From NCBI GenBank assembly GCA_025331445.1, contig JAIWNE010000001.1, positions 682,001-746,000 of the forward strand: a stretch of 64,000 nucleotides of DNA, read 5' to 3'. Origin of the DNA: Blakeslea trispora (Eukaryota; Mucoromycota; Mucoromycetes; Mucorales; Choanephoraceae). A model generated the notes under the pieces. That model was not told the origin of the DNA, did not search any database, and saw only the letters and a program-made list of their open reading frames with translations. The position numbers and the translations under genes were made by a program. Shown here piece by piece: positions 27,546 to 37,913 of this stretch. The stretch's first letter is position 1. Each line of letters starts with the position of its first letter.

Positions 27546-28660
27546 ACCTCACTTTATATATACATATACACACACGCACACACCTTTTGTTACTATTATT
27601 ATTTCTTTATACTCAATAAAAATAAGACAAGATCAATTATAAGAATGATTCATTGTCAACTGCTACATACTCTTAACCTTTACAGATGAGCTTCAGAAAC
27701 CGAGGACGAATATTGCAGAGGTTTTCTAATACTCATTGAACTCTGTATGCTTGAGTTTGCTGTTTATGGAGTAACTTGATGAAAAACAGTCAGATTAGAT
27801 AATGACCCTCTCATTTATAAGCGTACCTTGCAATTAATCTGAAAAAAACCCAAACTTATTGCTAGTGATATTGAAGATCTCTTTTTTTTGTTATTATTAT
27901 TATTATTACTCAATCAGTAGAGCCTATAGGTTTCTCTTGGATAAAATTATGTAGCCTATCCTCATCTACAAACTAAAGAAAAGAGTGAAGGGGGTGTTTT
28001 CTATTAAGCCACTATCTGAATCAGCACATAGTCATCGATCACAAGATTATAGTTACTGTGTTGAGGGATATATTTGGAAAGCCACCTGTCTTTCATTGTT
28101 GTTGTTTTTTTGCTGAATTAGAAGTGGGTTGCATGTTTTTATCAACTTGCTTCAACTATAACGCCATTCATCTTTATGTTGGTTTATTTGACAAACACGT
28201 TATTGTTGGCTTGAATTGATCTAATCATAAATGATATAAATAAAAGCTTTCTTTATACACTTTTGATTCAAAAATAACCAAGAAAAACAAACCTATCTGG
28301 TTAAAGCTCTTTTAGTAGAAAGCAAGATCCAGGCCAATAATAAAAAGAATTCAGCAAGTAAACGGATTGAGCCAAACATCTGATGTGATGAATTGATAAA
28401 AATTCAAGCTTTTACGAAAAAAAAATCTCGGAAGGTTCAGTTAGGGAGACACTCTAATAAATAATATACTATGCGCATGACATACACATCAGTGCATCAA
28501 CACCAAATACGGAAAAGTGTAAGAGTTTATTGAATGTACATTGAAAACAGAAATGAGTTTCTCTCCTTTCTTCTTTCATTGTTTCACACAGAATGCGTTA
28601 TTTCGCGTATTAAAAGAGAAAAGAAAGTATAATAAATAGCAATGGTATATATAGTGAATC
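27546..28660. other. Convergent intergenic region RAE1 / PQ-loop gene
   Basis: Two 3' ends meet here. It holds an AC/TAT-type simple-sequence patch (27570-27590) and a (TTA)n run near 27890-27908. I see no gene. Confidence 0.4.
27615..27620 (+). terminator. Poly(A) signal AATAAA
   Basis: The hexamer lies 70 bases beyond the RAE1 stop. Confidence 0.5.
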
Positions 28661-29682
28661 TTAATAAGTCTCCAACTTATTTTTCTTTTGATAATACAGG
28701 TATTGACCAAATATAATAGCATCAAGAAACAAGGTGCCCAGACTGCCAGTAAGATAGGGAAGTGCTTGCCTTAGACTAGCTTGAGTGTGTCCAGGGTGAG
28801 CCAGGATACTGAGAGCATAAGTGACATTGCCTGATACGGCAAAACTGAAAAGAGCTAATGAGAGTCCCTGAGTAGAATGGCGCTTGTAGTTTTTGTAAAT
28901 TTGAGGTATGCGGGAAATCAGATAAAAGGATGAGCACATCCAAGCTAGCATCATGCCCAAAGGTATCGCGTGACCACTGTCATTTTCGGGAGAAAGATTG
29001 CTAGACAAATGGAAATTGAGACCAAACAGTAAGATGGCCATGAGTGAGGTGGGTTTGTTTTGAGAAAGTGTGCCATAGCCATGGTCATCTGAGATGGTAT
29101 CTTCCATTGTCTTTATTTGTTCTATTGGATGAATGATTAACAAGCAAGCCTCTTCATCACTCTTTTGTTGTTCAGGCTTATGTTGATAGTAAAAATATTG
29201 GAAAAGTAAGATGAGGTCGGTTGAAACAAAATACATGGCCAAATAGGTTTGAAAGGGTAATTGATGATTTAATACACAACTGAACATATTGCCCAGATCG
29301 CCTAAAAATGGATTTTTTATCCATATAAACATTACATCTTGATCCCTATTATTTTTTGTCTTCTTTCTTTCTTACCTGCCAACCAAAAATACAATAAATA
29401 CAGACTAAGACCATCTGCCGATTGTAATCGATAGTTTTCCAACATTTGACTATGATAACAAAAAAGTGAGAAACGTAATTCGTTTATGCTTTATGGGTCA
29501 CTTACGGTAACTGGGCATTCAGCCAACAAAAGATAGAAAGATAGCCCAGAAAACTGCTGAATGTATCTGCCTACAGATATCAAATGTTGAATTAAGAAAC
29601 GGAAATTATACCCATTTTTTTTTTTAAAAAAAAATAGTTTTCTTACATTAATCCAGGCTATATCTTGTATTGCAATGTCCAT
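28661..29682 (-). CDS. PQ-loop vacuolar basic amino acid transporter
   Basis: This resembles yeast Ypq1-3 and animal PQLC2 (SLC66A1), which export cationic amino acids from vacuoles or lysosomes. Exons are 29682-29647, 29570-29506, 29449-29376 and 29301-28661, giving 271 residues. Two PQ-loop motifs stand out: the first, split by an intron, joins NAQLP to QMLENYRLQSADGLSL; the second is ISRIPQIYKNYKRHSTQGLSL. Six or seven hydrophobic segments are visible, including YLLYFWLAGDLGN and GTLFLDAIIFG. A hydrophilic acidic loop (residues about 110-160) separates the two halves. The first exon is only 12 codons and starts at the ATG in MDIAIQDIAW. A convergent RAE1 lies downstream. Family call is strong; substrate is inferred. 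Confidence 0.9.
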
Positions 29683-31731
29683 TTCTGTATGATAACTAGA
29701 GAAAGTAAAGAGGAGGAAAAGAAACAAAAAAAAATGAAATAAATAATTTCAAAAGCCCATGTTATATATGATTCTTTGTGTGTGTACACATTTTGCACAT
29801 TTTAAAAAAGCTTGATTTTCACTTAACAATCCAATCAACACTTCTTCTACCAAAAATTTCCTTTTCTAGCTATTTTACTCAGGAACAAGAAAAAAAAATT
29901 TTTTTTTGTCTTATAGAAAGTTAAAGAATCAAAGAGAATGCACAAGACAATAAGGGCGTAATAACCAAAAGACAATAAAATAAGCTATTTCAATTGCCAG
30001 TGCTGGAATTCTCTAGAAACTGCAGTGTAAATGACGTAAAGCAAATGAATAACATAAACTTGTTTTTCCAAACATTGCATAAATGCATGTTTTTTGTTTC
30101 ATTTTGTTTGGTTAAAAGAAAGAAAAGCATTGTTTGATTCAAGCATTCTTTTCATAAAATGAATCAGTTTGACCGAAATTCAGTTGAATATACACAAATC
30201 TCAATGGTGTTTCTTTTCATCAGTTTATTTTGTATCAAATTGATTGTATGCTTCATTTAACAAAAAGAGGCTGGGAGAAGATTTGTTTTCCCAAAAAAAA
30301 ACTCTTTTACAATTTAGGAAGGTCGATTTGATATCTTGTGTTACATAAAAATGGAGGAATTCTGCATAATTTCTGATCTTCTCCTATTGCAACTCATATA
30401 GCCGGTCAATATTTAAGAGTCGAATGGGTTACCCCGATAACAAAAACTCAGTGTCCAAGAGAATTGATAGACAATGGTTTTGTATTAAGCAACTACAAAA
30501 TCAAGCAGAAACATACTTGCTGACATGACTCTCAAATAAAGGCATTTGACTTTATTCATGTCTCAAGACATCTTCCCATTTGAAATACTGGTCTAAGTTT
30601 AGTATAAGCTTAAGGTAGATCGGTTTTGGTTTTCTTGTTCTCGCTTATTGACTATTGAGTCTGGCAAAAAAGAGCAAACAAGACTAGAGCTACCATCACA
30701 AACAAATGTTCTGGATTCTTTTCACTTTAAAAGAAACAAATCACTCCTTTCATCTTTTGGATTTCAATTTCGTCTTTGCTACTTTGTGCTCAGTAAGGAA
30801 ACATAATGAAATATTAAATATGAATTTGCTTAATGTATGGCCTACAACAGGCAACTTTGTAATCTTTTAATGGAGTTCAGTTAGACAGAAGCATCTATCT
30901 TTGCGTGCATAAAAAAAAGCTTATACCAAGTAAACAAAGCTGTTAGCCTTCTATTTGCAGTAATCAATCCATCTCTACTCAACAAAGGCCAAATATTTCA
31001 TTTCCAACTAATGTTCAAAAAGAGCCTTTTTTTTTCTTGTAACTCAAATGTATTAAGCCACTTCAGTCGATTTTTTAAACTTCCAAAACCTTGATTTATT
31101 CGCTCAAGCCTTATGAATATCTCTCTCGATTGATTACCCCATCTCAAGAGAAAAGAAAAGACGAAGCTCACCTATCTTTACTGTTAGAAATCATATAATC
31201 TAACTTCTCAATAAGAGTGACTCTTTGAATTCATATAAAATATGGCTGTGACATTTAATGATAGTTTATTTTAATTTCGTGTATGAAACAAAGCTCCTGT
31301 CTGTTTATGTCAAATAAAGCTGTTCTCGGGTTCCTGAAAATAGTCATAGATGTCATTGATCATCCAGTTTCTTTTTTATACAGAAAAAGAAGCTACTATA
31401 TATAGCGTGTTTGCATTCCTCCCCCTTTTTTTTTTTTGGTTCAAATCAACTTGTTAGCTTCTTGTCATATGAATGAGTTGTAAATCATATGGAAGTTCAG
31501 CTGCTGATACAAACGGAACACTCGGCATTATCAGCAGATCCATGTTTCTCAAAAAAAAAAATCAAATAAAATTAACCCGAGAATGGCTTGAATATTAGGA
31601 AAAAAAAATGTTACATGTTTACTTTTTCTCTCTCTTTTTTTAAGGGTAATATTAACCATGGAAACTATTCTCCCTCCTCTCCCTTCCTAGTTCAAAGACA
31701 GAGTGAAGAGTCACATGAATTTGATTTGTCT
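29683..31731. other. Two-kilobase gene-poor stretch
   Basis: No gene found. A plus-strand open frame at 31588-31911 is the antisense shadow of AGTRAP-like exons. The left end should hold the promoter of the PQ-loop gene. DNA is AT-rich with A/T runs. Confidence 0.45.
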
Positions 31732-32454
31732 CTATGGAAATTCAGCACTGTCTCCGTCTCTAACATTTTGATAACCGCTAGAAGGAAACGCACCGGGAGC
31801 ATCCGACCAACCTTTCAAGTAATTAGAAAAAAAAAAAAAAATTGCTGCATTTCAGTTAAACTTACTTCCTACATTCAAAGAGTCACCACGCTCTTTAAGG
31901 ATGTTGATTGAAGAATAGACAGTAAATGGCTATACAGACTAACTCAATAAAAAAAGAAACCTTTCCTCTATAGTTAAATGACATACCTTGATAAACAAGC
32001 TGATAATATTGAAGCTATAAAAGAGATATAGGTCATCAACTATTGTCCAACAGTTCTATGCATAACAAACTCACAATCTAGCAAGACCAAATCCACTTTC
32101 ATTTAAAGCGTTGCTTCCGTGTAAATAAAACCATATCAAGTCTAAAAATATACTAAGACCAAGGGAACCTGTAAACTGAATCAAAATGAGCAAACATGTT
32201 GGAAAAATCCAATGCATTGCTCTTACTGTTTTTAAAGGTGTAGTTGAGTCGCGATTGTTATATGCCCATGTGCCAAAGAAAAAGATGGGAATGTTATAGG
32301 TTGGGTTGGTAGCAATGGCACCAAGAAGAGACAAACCCTATAGTGTAGTATTTGAGTTTGCTTTGTTCTTTTTTTTTTGGCGACATGTCTTGTGCTGACT
32401 TACAAGATGCAATCCCAAAAGACTGGCCAAGTTAGTTTGTTGAATAAAGTCCAT
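31732..32454 (-). CDS. AGTRAP-family small membrane protein
   Basis: This is a 144-residue membrane protein related to animal angiotensin II receptor-associated protein. Exons are 32454-32404, 32337-32227, 32175-32075, 32024-31987, 31929-31866 and 31811-31732; all junctions keep frame. Family signs are a GTWAYNNRDS strand-turn matching the conserved WA-x-x-x-RDS motif, the helix SLGLSIFLDLIWFYL matching the IFLDI segment, and FGLARFFNIISLFIKP. Three or four membrane helices are likely. The C-terminal tail (WSDAPGAFPSSGYQNV) is polar and probably cytosolic. Animals use the protein to control a receptor that fungi lack, so the fungal role must be different, perhaps in trafficking. Kexin lies 295 bases upstream on the same strand. 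The exon model is good; family membership is moderately strong. Confidence 0.72.
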
Positions 32455-32632
32455 CTGTATGTGTTTATGCTTAAACTCAGGAAAAAAAAGAAGAGGGGGA
32501 ACTCTCCAGGAAAGTCTGATTTTCAAATATTAGCACTGTTGAGCTTAATTTCAAACTTTTGATTGTTGAATGGTCAAGTCTATCAATATAGCTTAAGAAG
32601 AGGAAAAAGAGAATTTTCATAGAGATACCAAA

Positions 32633-32652
32633 ACACACACACACACACACAC
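32633..32652. repeat. (AC)n microsatellite
   Basis: Ten uninterrupted AC units lie between the kexin stop and the AGTRAP-like start. Confidence 0.85.
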
Positions 32653-32749
32653 GCATACAATGCGGTTCTTTAACGGATTAGATGGGAGATAGAATAAAAT
32701 TTCTTGAAATACAATATATAATAATAATCAAAAGTTAAGGTATGCGTAT

Positions 32750-35340
32750 CTAACGCGAGTTATTTCTAACAAACGTGTCATTTTCATCATCATCTCTATC
32801 AGAATCTACTAGCTCATCTTCATCCAACTCTGTCAATGGCTGCAATACATCAAATTCATAGCCACCAGGACCAATATTCCGATCAGATGCAGTAACATTG
32901 CCTGAGAAACCATGTTTTTGGTACAAGAAGAGACCCACAGCTATACCGAAAATAGCTGCGGATCCTACCACACCATACACAATAGTCAAATACCCATTGT
33001 CTTGCTCATTTACAGTATCTGGTTCTTTTGGATCCTCAGCTTGAGCATCTCCTGCAGGCAATTCGGTGCTTGTTTCAGATGGGACAATAGTCGCATTGTC
33101 TTGATGATTTGCACTGTTGCTAGGCTTCACGCGAGTAGGTCTTGGAGGTATATGTTCTGTAACAGTTGTTGCAATAGCTTCCTTTGTTGTGGTGGTCGTA
33201 CTGGGAAGAGGCACTTCATGCTCTTCGTCTTCATGAAAACCAACTGTAGTATGGATAGGTGTACCTTCAAACTTAGGATCCATTTCACCATACAGTGTCA
33301 ATGTCCAATTGAACATGTAACCAGTTGTCTCAGGATTATCTACATCATAGACACTAAGTGTCCAATTACCAACAGGATCTTCTTCCCTATGAAAGGCCAA
33401 TGAGCTCATCAATATCGCTCGTATCCCTGACTTATGTATCACTCACCAATGCTTGACAGACATAAACTTCCAGTTGTGCATTCCTGTTTCAGCTGAATCC
33501 AAGACACGGCGAGTGGCTAGCTCAGATTTTACATGATGAGGACTTTCGAGATCAATCACAATACTTCCACGTCGTTGATGCTGAATATTGACAGTAGCTG
33601 TGATATGTTCGAGTCGAAGCAGGCCGGCCGCCTCAATCATACCTTGAGTTACAACAACTGTGTTCTTTAGGGCCTTTCTTGTCTTCAAATCACTTGAATC
33701 AGGAATGGATCGTCGCTTCACAGGGCTTGGTAGCTCAAGCCAGGTCTGTTGATTGACCAATTCAAACTGTTTAGCAGCCTCTACTAGGGCGTAGGCATCC
33801 AATTTACCATACCCATATTTGTGATTGTAAATTCTGCCTGAAGGTAATTTCTTCCAATCATCGTCGTCCAGGTTGACTGGTACAGCCGTTTTTACGCAAA
33901 GGTGTTGCAAATCGCGCCAACTCAAATCGGGTCGTACAGAGAGCACAAGAGCAAAAATGCCTGCTGCATTAGGTGCTGCAGCAGAGGTACCTCCATGACG
34001 ATCAGAGCAAGCTTCTGTACCAACATCTGTTGTATGCTATAAGGTGTGTTAGGGTATCCATTGATTTCATAAAGGTATAAAAGAAAAAAAGACTTACAAT
34101 GTATTTTCCTCCACCACTTGAATAAGTAACCACCAACTGAGCAGAACAAGCTTCAGAATAAGGTGGATGTTGATTTCTAAAGTCAATGGCTCCTACAGTG
34201 ATAGTATAGATACTGTTCGTATAACCATCAAAGTTACAGTTATCACCAGAGATACCACCATTGCCAGTAGCAAATACATAAATAGATCCTTTTCCGTCTC
34301 TTCCTTTGTTGATGCCGTTGATAAATGCATCTGCCAAGATACCTTTGGGTGCTTCCATTGTCTGACCGTTATCAGGTGGACCCCATGAACATGAAAAGAT
34401 ATGGTTGTTTTGATACTTGTAATTGAGTGCCAAAGCTTCATCCGCATCAGACAATTCGCCTGATAAAATACGTACACCAGCTACTTTGGCCTCATACGCA
34501 ATGCCTACACCACATGCATCATTTTTGACGGCAGCAATTTGACCTGCACAACGAGTACCGTGGCTATCATCCCAAAGCTTAGGTGTAGGCAAATTTTCAT
34601 GATCATTGAAATCATAAGAACCCTCTGCATACTTGAATACATTCAAAAAAAAAAGGTTAAAAGAAAAATAAAGTCATTCATAAACACCACTTACAAAATT
34701 ATCTGCCAAGTCTTTACTTTTGTAATCTAACCCATCATCCAATATAACCACATTGACGCCTTTTCCGGCAATACCTTGTTCCCATACACCAGTAACATTA
34801 ATGTCATTACCTGGATTTATCTGATTGATCTATATAGAACTTAGTTCGTGTAACAAGGCTTAAATAGTAAGTTTAATTTACCAAGTGCCATTGCCTAGGA
34901 AACCATGGATCATCAATTGATAGTTTCTCCTTCACTTGTTCAAACTTGTCATCGACAGGAATAGGTCCACGCTTTGTACGTTTCTTATAGACTTGTTTTG
35001 TAAGTGAGTGAGCATTTTGCCAGTGAATACTGTCTCTCTTATGAAGTGCTGTCTTGAGCTGTTCGAACGCCAACAATACTCTGTCTTCTTCAACCTCTTG
35101 TGTGTCTCGTTTGGCTATCTTGGGAGTACTCAACATATGCCAGGAGTCTAGTTCGCCCACGTTGCCTTCATAGCGCACATTCAGTCGCTTAGCAAGAAGC
35201 TGTGCGCCATCTTTACTGTCGACATGGACAGTGTAATAGTCTCGATCAATTTCCCTTTTGCCTAGATAGGTTTGTGCTTGAGCATAAGGGCTTATGGCTG
35301 CCACCCATAAAGCTATGGTCGCTAGTTTATAGTAGACCAT
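32750..35340 (-). CDS. KEX2: Kexin, Golgi proprotein convertase
   Basis: Kexin cuts secreted proproteins after dibasic sites in the late Golgi. Exons are 35340-34882, 34829-34695, 34631-34098, 34036-33447 and 33386-32750, giving 784 residues. A signal peptide ends near residue 22 and the propeptide carries dibasic sites (KKRTKRG near 120). The subtilase triad is complete: Asp 184 in VVILDDG, His 222 in DDSHGTRCAG and Ser 394 in GGTSAAAP; the oxyanion Asn 322 is in ATGNGG. The P domain follows, with the HWGEEDPVGNW motif made by the last splice. Next come a Ser/Thr/Pro-rich stem, one membrane helix (IVYGVVGSAAIFGIAVGLFLY) and an acidic cytosolic tail with YEFDVL, a plausible Golgi-retrieval signal. 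A TTG two codons upstream was rejected as start. Identification is secure. Confidence 0.97.
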
Positions 35341-37341
35341 ATTCAAAAAGAAGGGAAAGAAAAGGAGGGGAAAGAAAGAGAGTAAGCCAAAAGAAAAATA
35401 GGTACAACTTTATGGACACAAAAATAGCGGAATTCAAAAGTTTGGAATACACTTCCATAGCTTGTTTTGCCTTATTCATTACAACCATCTATGCTACAAA
35501 TATATCATGAACATAGTAAGGTATATTTATTTAAAACAAGTACTTTTTCTCTATAGCGAGGCTGAAAGTATCCCTATTTCTTTGTATCAAGACAAAAAAG
35601 TACATGTGTTCTTTTAAAAACAGAATTTACTAGACTTGCTGAGTCTAACTCTACATTGAAATCCTCTTGGGGAAATTGTCAAAATCAAATGAACTCAGTG
35701 ATTAAAAATTCCAAGAATGAGAGCAGACACACTATTTCCGAAAGTAGCCAGGTTGGCGAAACAGAGACAGTGGATGTGGTTATAGGCTCTCTCGCTGTGC
35801 TTTTGTTCTCAGATTAGTATAGATAAATAAGGAATTATAAGACTCCATTTCTTTATATCCTTCTAAGCCAAGTGTTCAATTTTTCAATCATTCTTGGGGC
35901 GGGAGAACCAATGCCAAGTCATTGTCCAAGGGCGGGCACCCACCACATCCTCTCTCTTCGTTCCGTCAACTTGGCCATTGTGGGTCGTACCTGTCACAAT
36001 AGCCGTGTTCCATCGCTTGTTTTCACTGTAATTGTCTTAATCGCCCTTTGGCTTCATCGAAGCTGATTGTTTCTATTGATTCCCTTCTAGTAGCTGAGGA
36101 AGAAGAAGTGGGGGATAGAGCTGTTGGTGAACTTCAAGGACGACCTGATTATTTTGGTCGTCTTCTTGAGTTTGTTGATCCTCTTGACGTTATTGCTCTC
36201 TTTGAGTCCAATAATTTTTGGTTTCTCTACTTTTCCGCCATTTATCATAACTTCAAAGTATCCTTGAATCCGGTACACTGTCTTCCGTGAATCGAATTTT
36301 TTGCCTGTCGCAGGTCGAAAAAAAAACAAGAAAGCAGCTATTTGTAACTTTTTATGCAACCAATTAATTTCACTGGGGGAAGTCTTCTCTTTCATGTTTT
36401 TGGTTATGTTGGCACAGTAAACAAAATGAATTGAAGAGTAACCACCACGTCTTGCTAAATCCATATGTTTATTATGATTGTTTACAGTGCATACATGTCA
36501 GCTTTTTCTTTTTTTTTTCTAGAGTATAAAGAGGTCCCATATCTTTATTAAAAAAGGGACAGCTTTCACTAGCACAATAAACGCTGCCAAGACATCTCTT
36601 GTAGCAAGTAGGGCAACCCTTGAGTTTTTTGAGCCTCCTGCTAGTATCCGGCTAATGTCAAGATTGCACTTGTCAAAAGTATCTTTCTATCCAGTACATG
36701 GCTCAATAATGTATAATTCGAAATGCTCATCATTCGAAAATTGATTGCTGACGTGACTCTTCTTTCAATCGTCTCTGTCTGTTAATTAGTTCATAATTAA
36801 ATTAAGAAGAATCATAGTGCTTAAAGGACAAAGAAGTGTAAAATGTAACCTGTACCTTTGTGGCTTAATTTACAGCATTTATACTCCAAAATAAAAAGAC
36901 AACCAAAAATTAGCGGAGATTGAAGTGGCAAAGCGAGAAAGAAATGTGCCGGACCAATTGAAACTACAGTCAGAGTTCATCAAAACATATAGGCAAATGA
37001 CAAACAATTAGAAACCTCCCTTTTCACCGAGCAATATGACCGTACGTAAACATCAGCCAACATAACTGCCATAAGACATATAGTGAACGAGTACACTGGA
37101 ATCGAATGGATGGATGTACACCTAGATGGATGGAATGCAATCAGTTGATTTTCCATCCTTTTTTCTTTTTTTTTAAAAAAAAAGATCTCGATGCCTTTTT
37201 GATAGTACATCCATTGAGCTTCCAATGTCATGGTCACTATATTCTTAGAAGCAGTTCCCTTATGTATTCTGTTTAGCCTGGACAAACAACTAGCACACAT
37301 ACATACATGTCTTACGAACACCATGTTTATAAGGTCATCAT
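35341..37341. other. Two-kilobase stretch upstream of kexin and eS27
   Basis: The two neighbours diverge, so promoters should lie at both ends. The middle has one GC-richer segment with open frames on both strands, listed separately. Elsewhere no gene is visible; a minus-strand frame at 36980-37324 has no domain. Confidence 0.4.
35870..36465 (-). pseudogene. Unexplained segment, possibly decayed transposase-like gene
   Basis: This block is less AT-rich than its surroundings, with GGGGCGGG near 35890 and GGGCGGGCACCC near 35930. On the minus strand an open frame from 36464 encodes KKFDSRKTVYRIQGYFEVM and KVEKPKIIGLKESNNVKRI; this resembles the N-terminal helix-turn-helix of some eukaryotic Tc1-like transposase relatives. 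Further on, another frame gives EDDQNNQVVLEVHQQL. Frames change several times with stop codons between them, as in a decayed gene. The plus strand also has an open frame at 36048-36290 (VDPLDVIALFESNNFWFLYF). Neither reading has a secure family, and no terminal repeats were seen. Treat this as an anomaly and not as a firm annotation. Confidence 0.22.
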
Positions 37342-37347
37342 ATGTGT
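37342..37347 (+). other. RPS27: Inferred two-codon first exon of eS27
   Basis: ATG TGT is followed directly by GTATGT and joined across 97 bases to the acceptor CTAG at 37444 in the right phase. Confidence 0.5.
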
Positions 37348-37757
37348 GTATGTGTACTCTTTTTTTGTTTGACTGACTTAATACATTTACTTACTTCCTT
37401 GAATATGCGCAGCTAACAGAATTGTTGTTTTTCTAAAAAACTAGTTGGCCATCGATCTTCTCAACCCCTCTGTTGAACACGAAAAGCGTTCTCACAAGCT
37501 CAAGAGACTCGTGCAATCTCCCAACTCCTACTTCATGGATGTTAAGTGCCCTGGTTGTTTGAACATCAGCACTGTTTTCAGCCACGCTCAAACTGTTGTC
37601 CTCTGTTCTTCTTGTGGTACTGTCTTGTGCCAACCTACTGGTGGTCGCGCTCGTTTGACTGAAGGTTTGTATTTAGAGATATTAGGCTCATGTTTACAAT
37701 ATACTTATTGCTGTGTTTTCTATTTTAGGTTGTTCTTTCCGTAGAAAGGCCAACTAA
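37342..37757 (+). CDS. RPS27: 40S ribosomal protein eS27
   Basis: This is a small-subunit ribosomal protein. The main exon 37445-37664 starts with [15 protein letters not shown] and the last exon is 37729-37757. It carries the zinc finger CPGC...CSSC and the highly conserved segments [32 protein letters not shown] and LTEGCSFRRK. No ATG lies in the main exon, so the start must come from a separate exon. The best candidate is ATG TGT at 37342-37347 followed by donor GTATGT; this gives MCLAIDLL and exactly 84 residues, the human length. Yeast RPS27 genes also have an intron right after the first codons. Identification is secure; the first exon is inferred. Confidence 0.93.
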
Positions 37758-37814
37758 GTCCAGTGCCTATATGTAGCCTTTCTCTTACTTTTTTGAATTG
37801 TTATGATTCATAAC

Positions 37815-37820
37815 AATAAA
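37815..37820 (+). terminator. Poly(A) signal AATAAA
   Basis: The hexamer lies 58 bases past the eS27 stop. Confidence 0.5.
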
Positions 37821-37877
37821 AAAGAAAAAAACAGAAGAATACAAACAAAAATAATGATTCTGTGTACATGTGAAGGG

Positions 37878-37913
37878 GGGATAAAGGGTTTAGGGATAAA
37901 GGGTTTAGGGATA
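37878..37913. repeat. Tandem GGGATAAAGGGTTTA, telomere-like
   Basis: Two exact 15-bp units and a partial third contain GGGTTTAGGG steps, which resemble plant-type telomere repeats (TTTAGGG). The tract is short and interstitial, about 120 bases after eS27. Confidence 0.8.

Noticed and set aside
31435..31455. Possible tRNA B-box GGTTCAAATC
   Set aside because: No matching A-box and no cloverleaf could be drawn around it.
31588..31911. Plus-strand frame of 107 codons
   Set aside because: It is antisense to the AGTRAP-like last exons, which fit a family and splice in frame.
36048..36290. Plus-strand frame as a real gene
   Set aside because: The frame starts at a non-ATG-like context and lies opposite a better, though broken, minus-strand reading; kept only as part of the anomaly.
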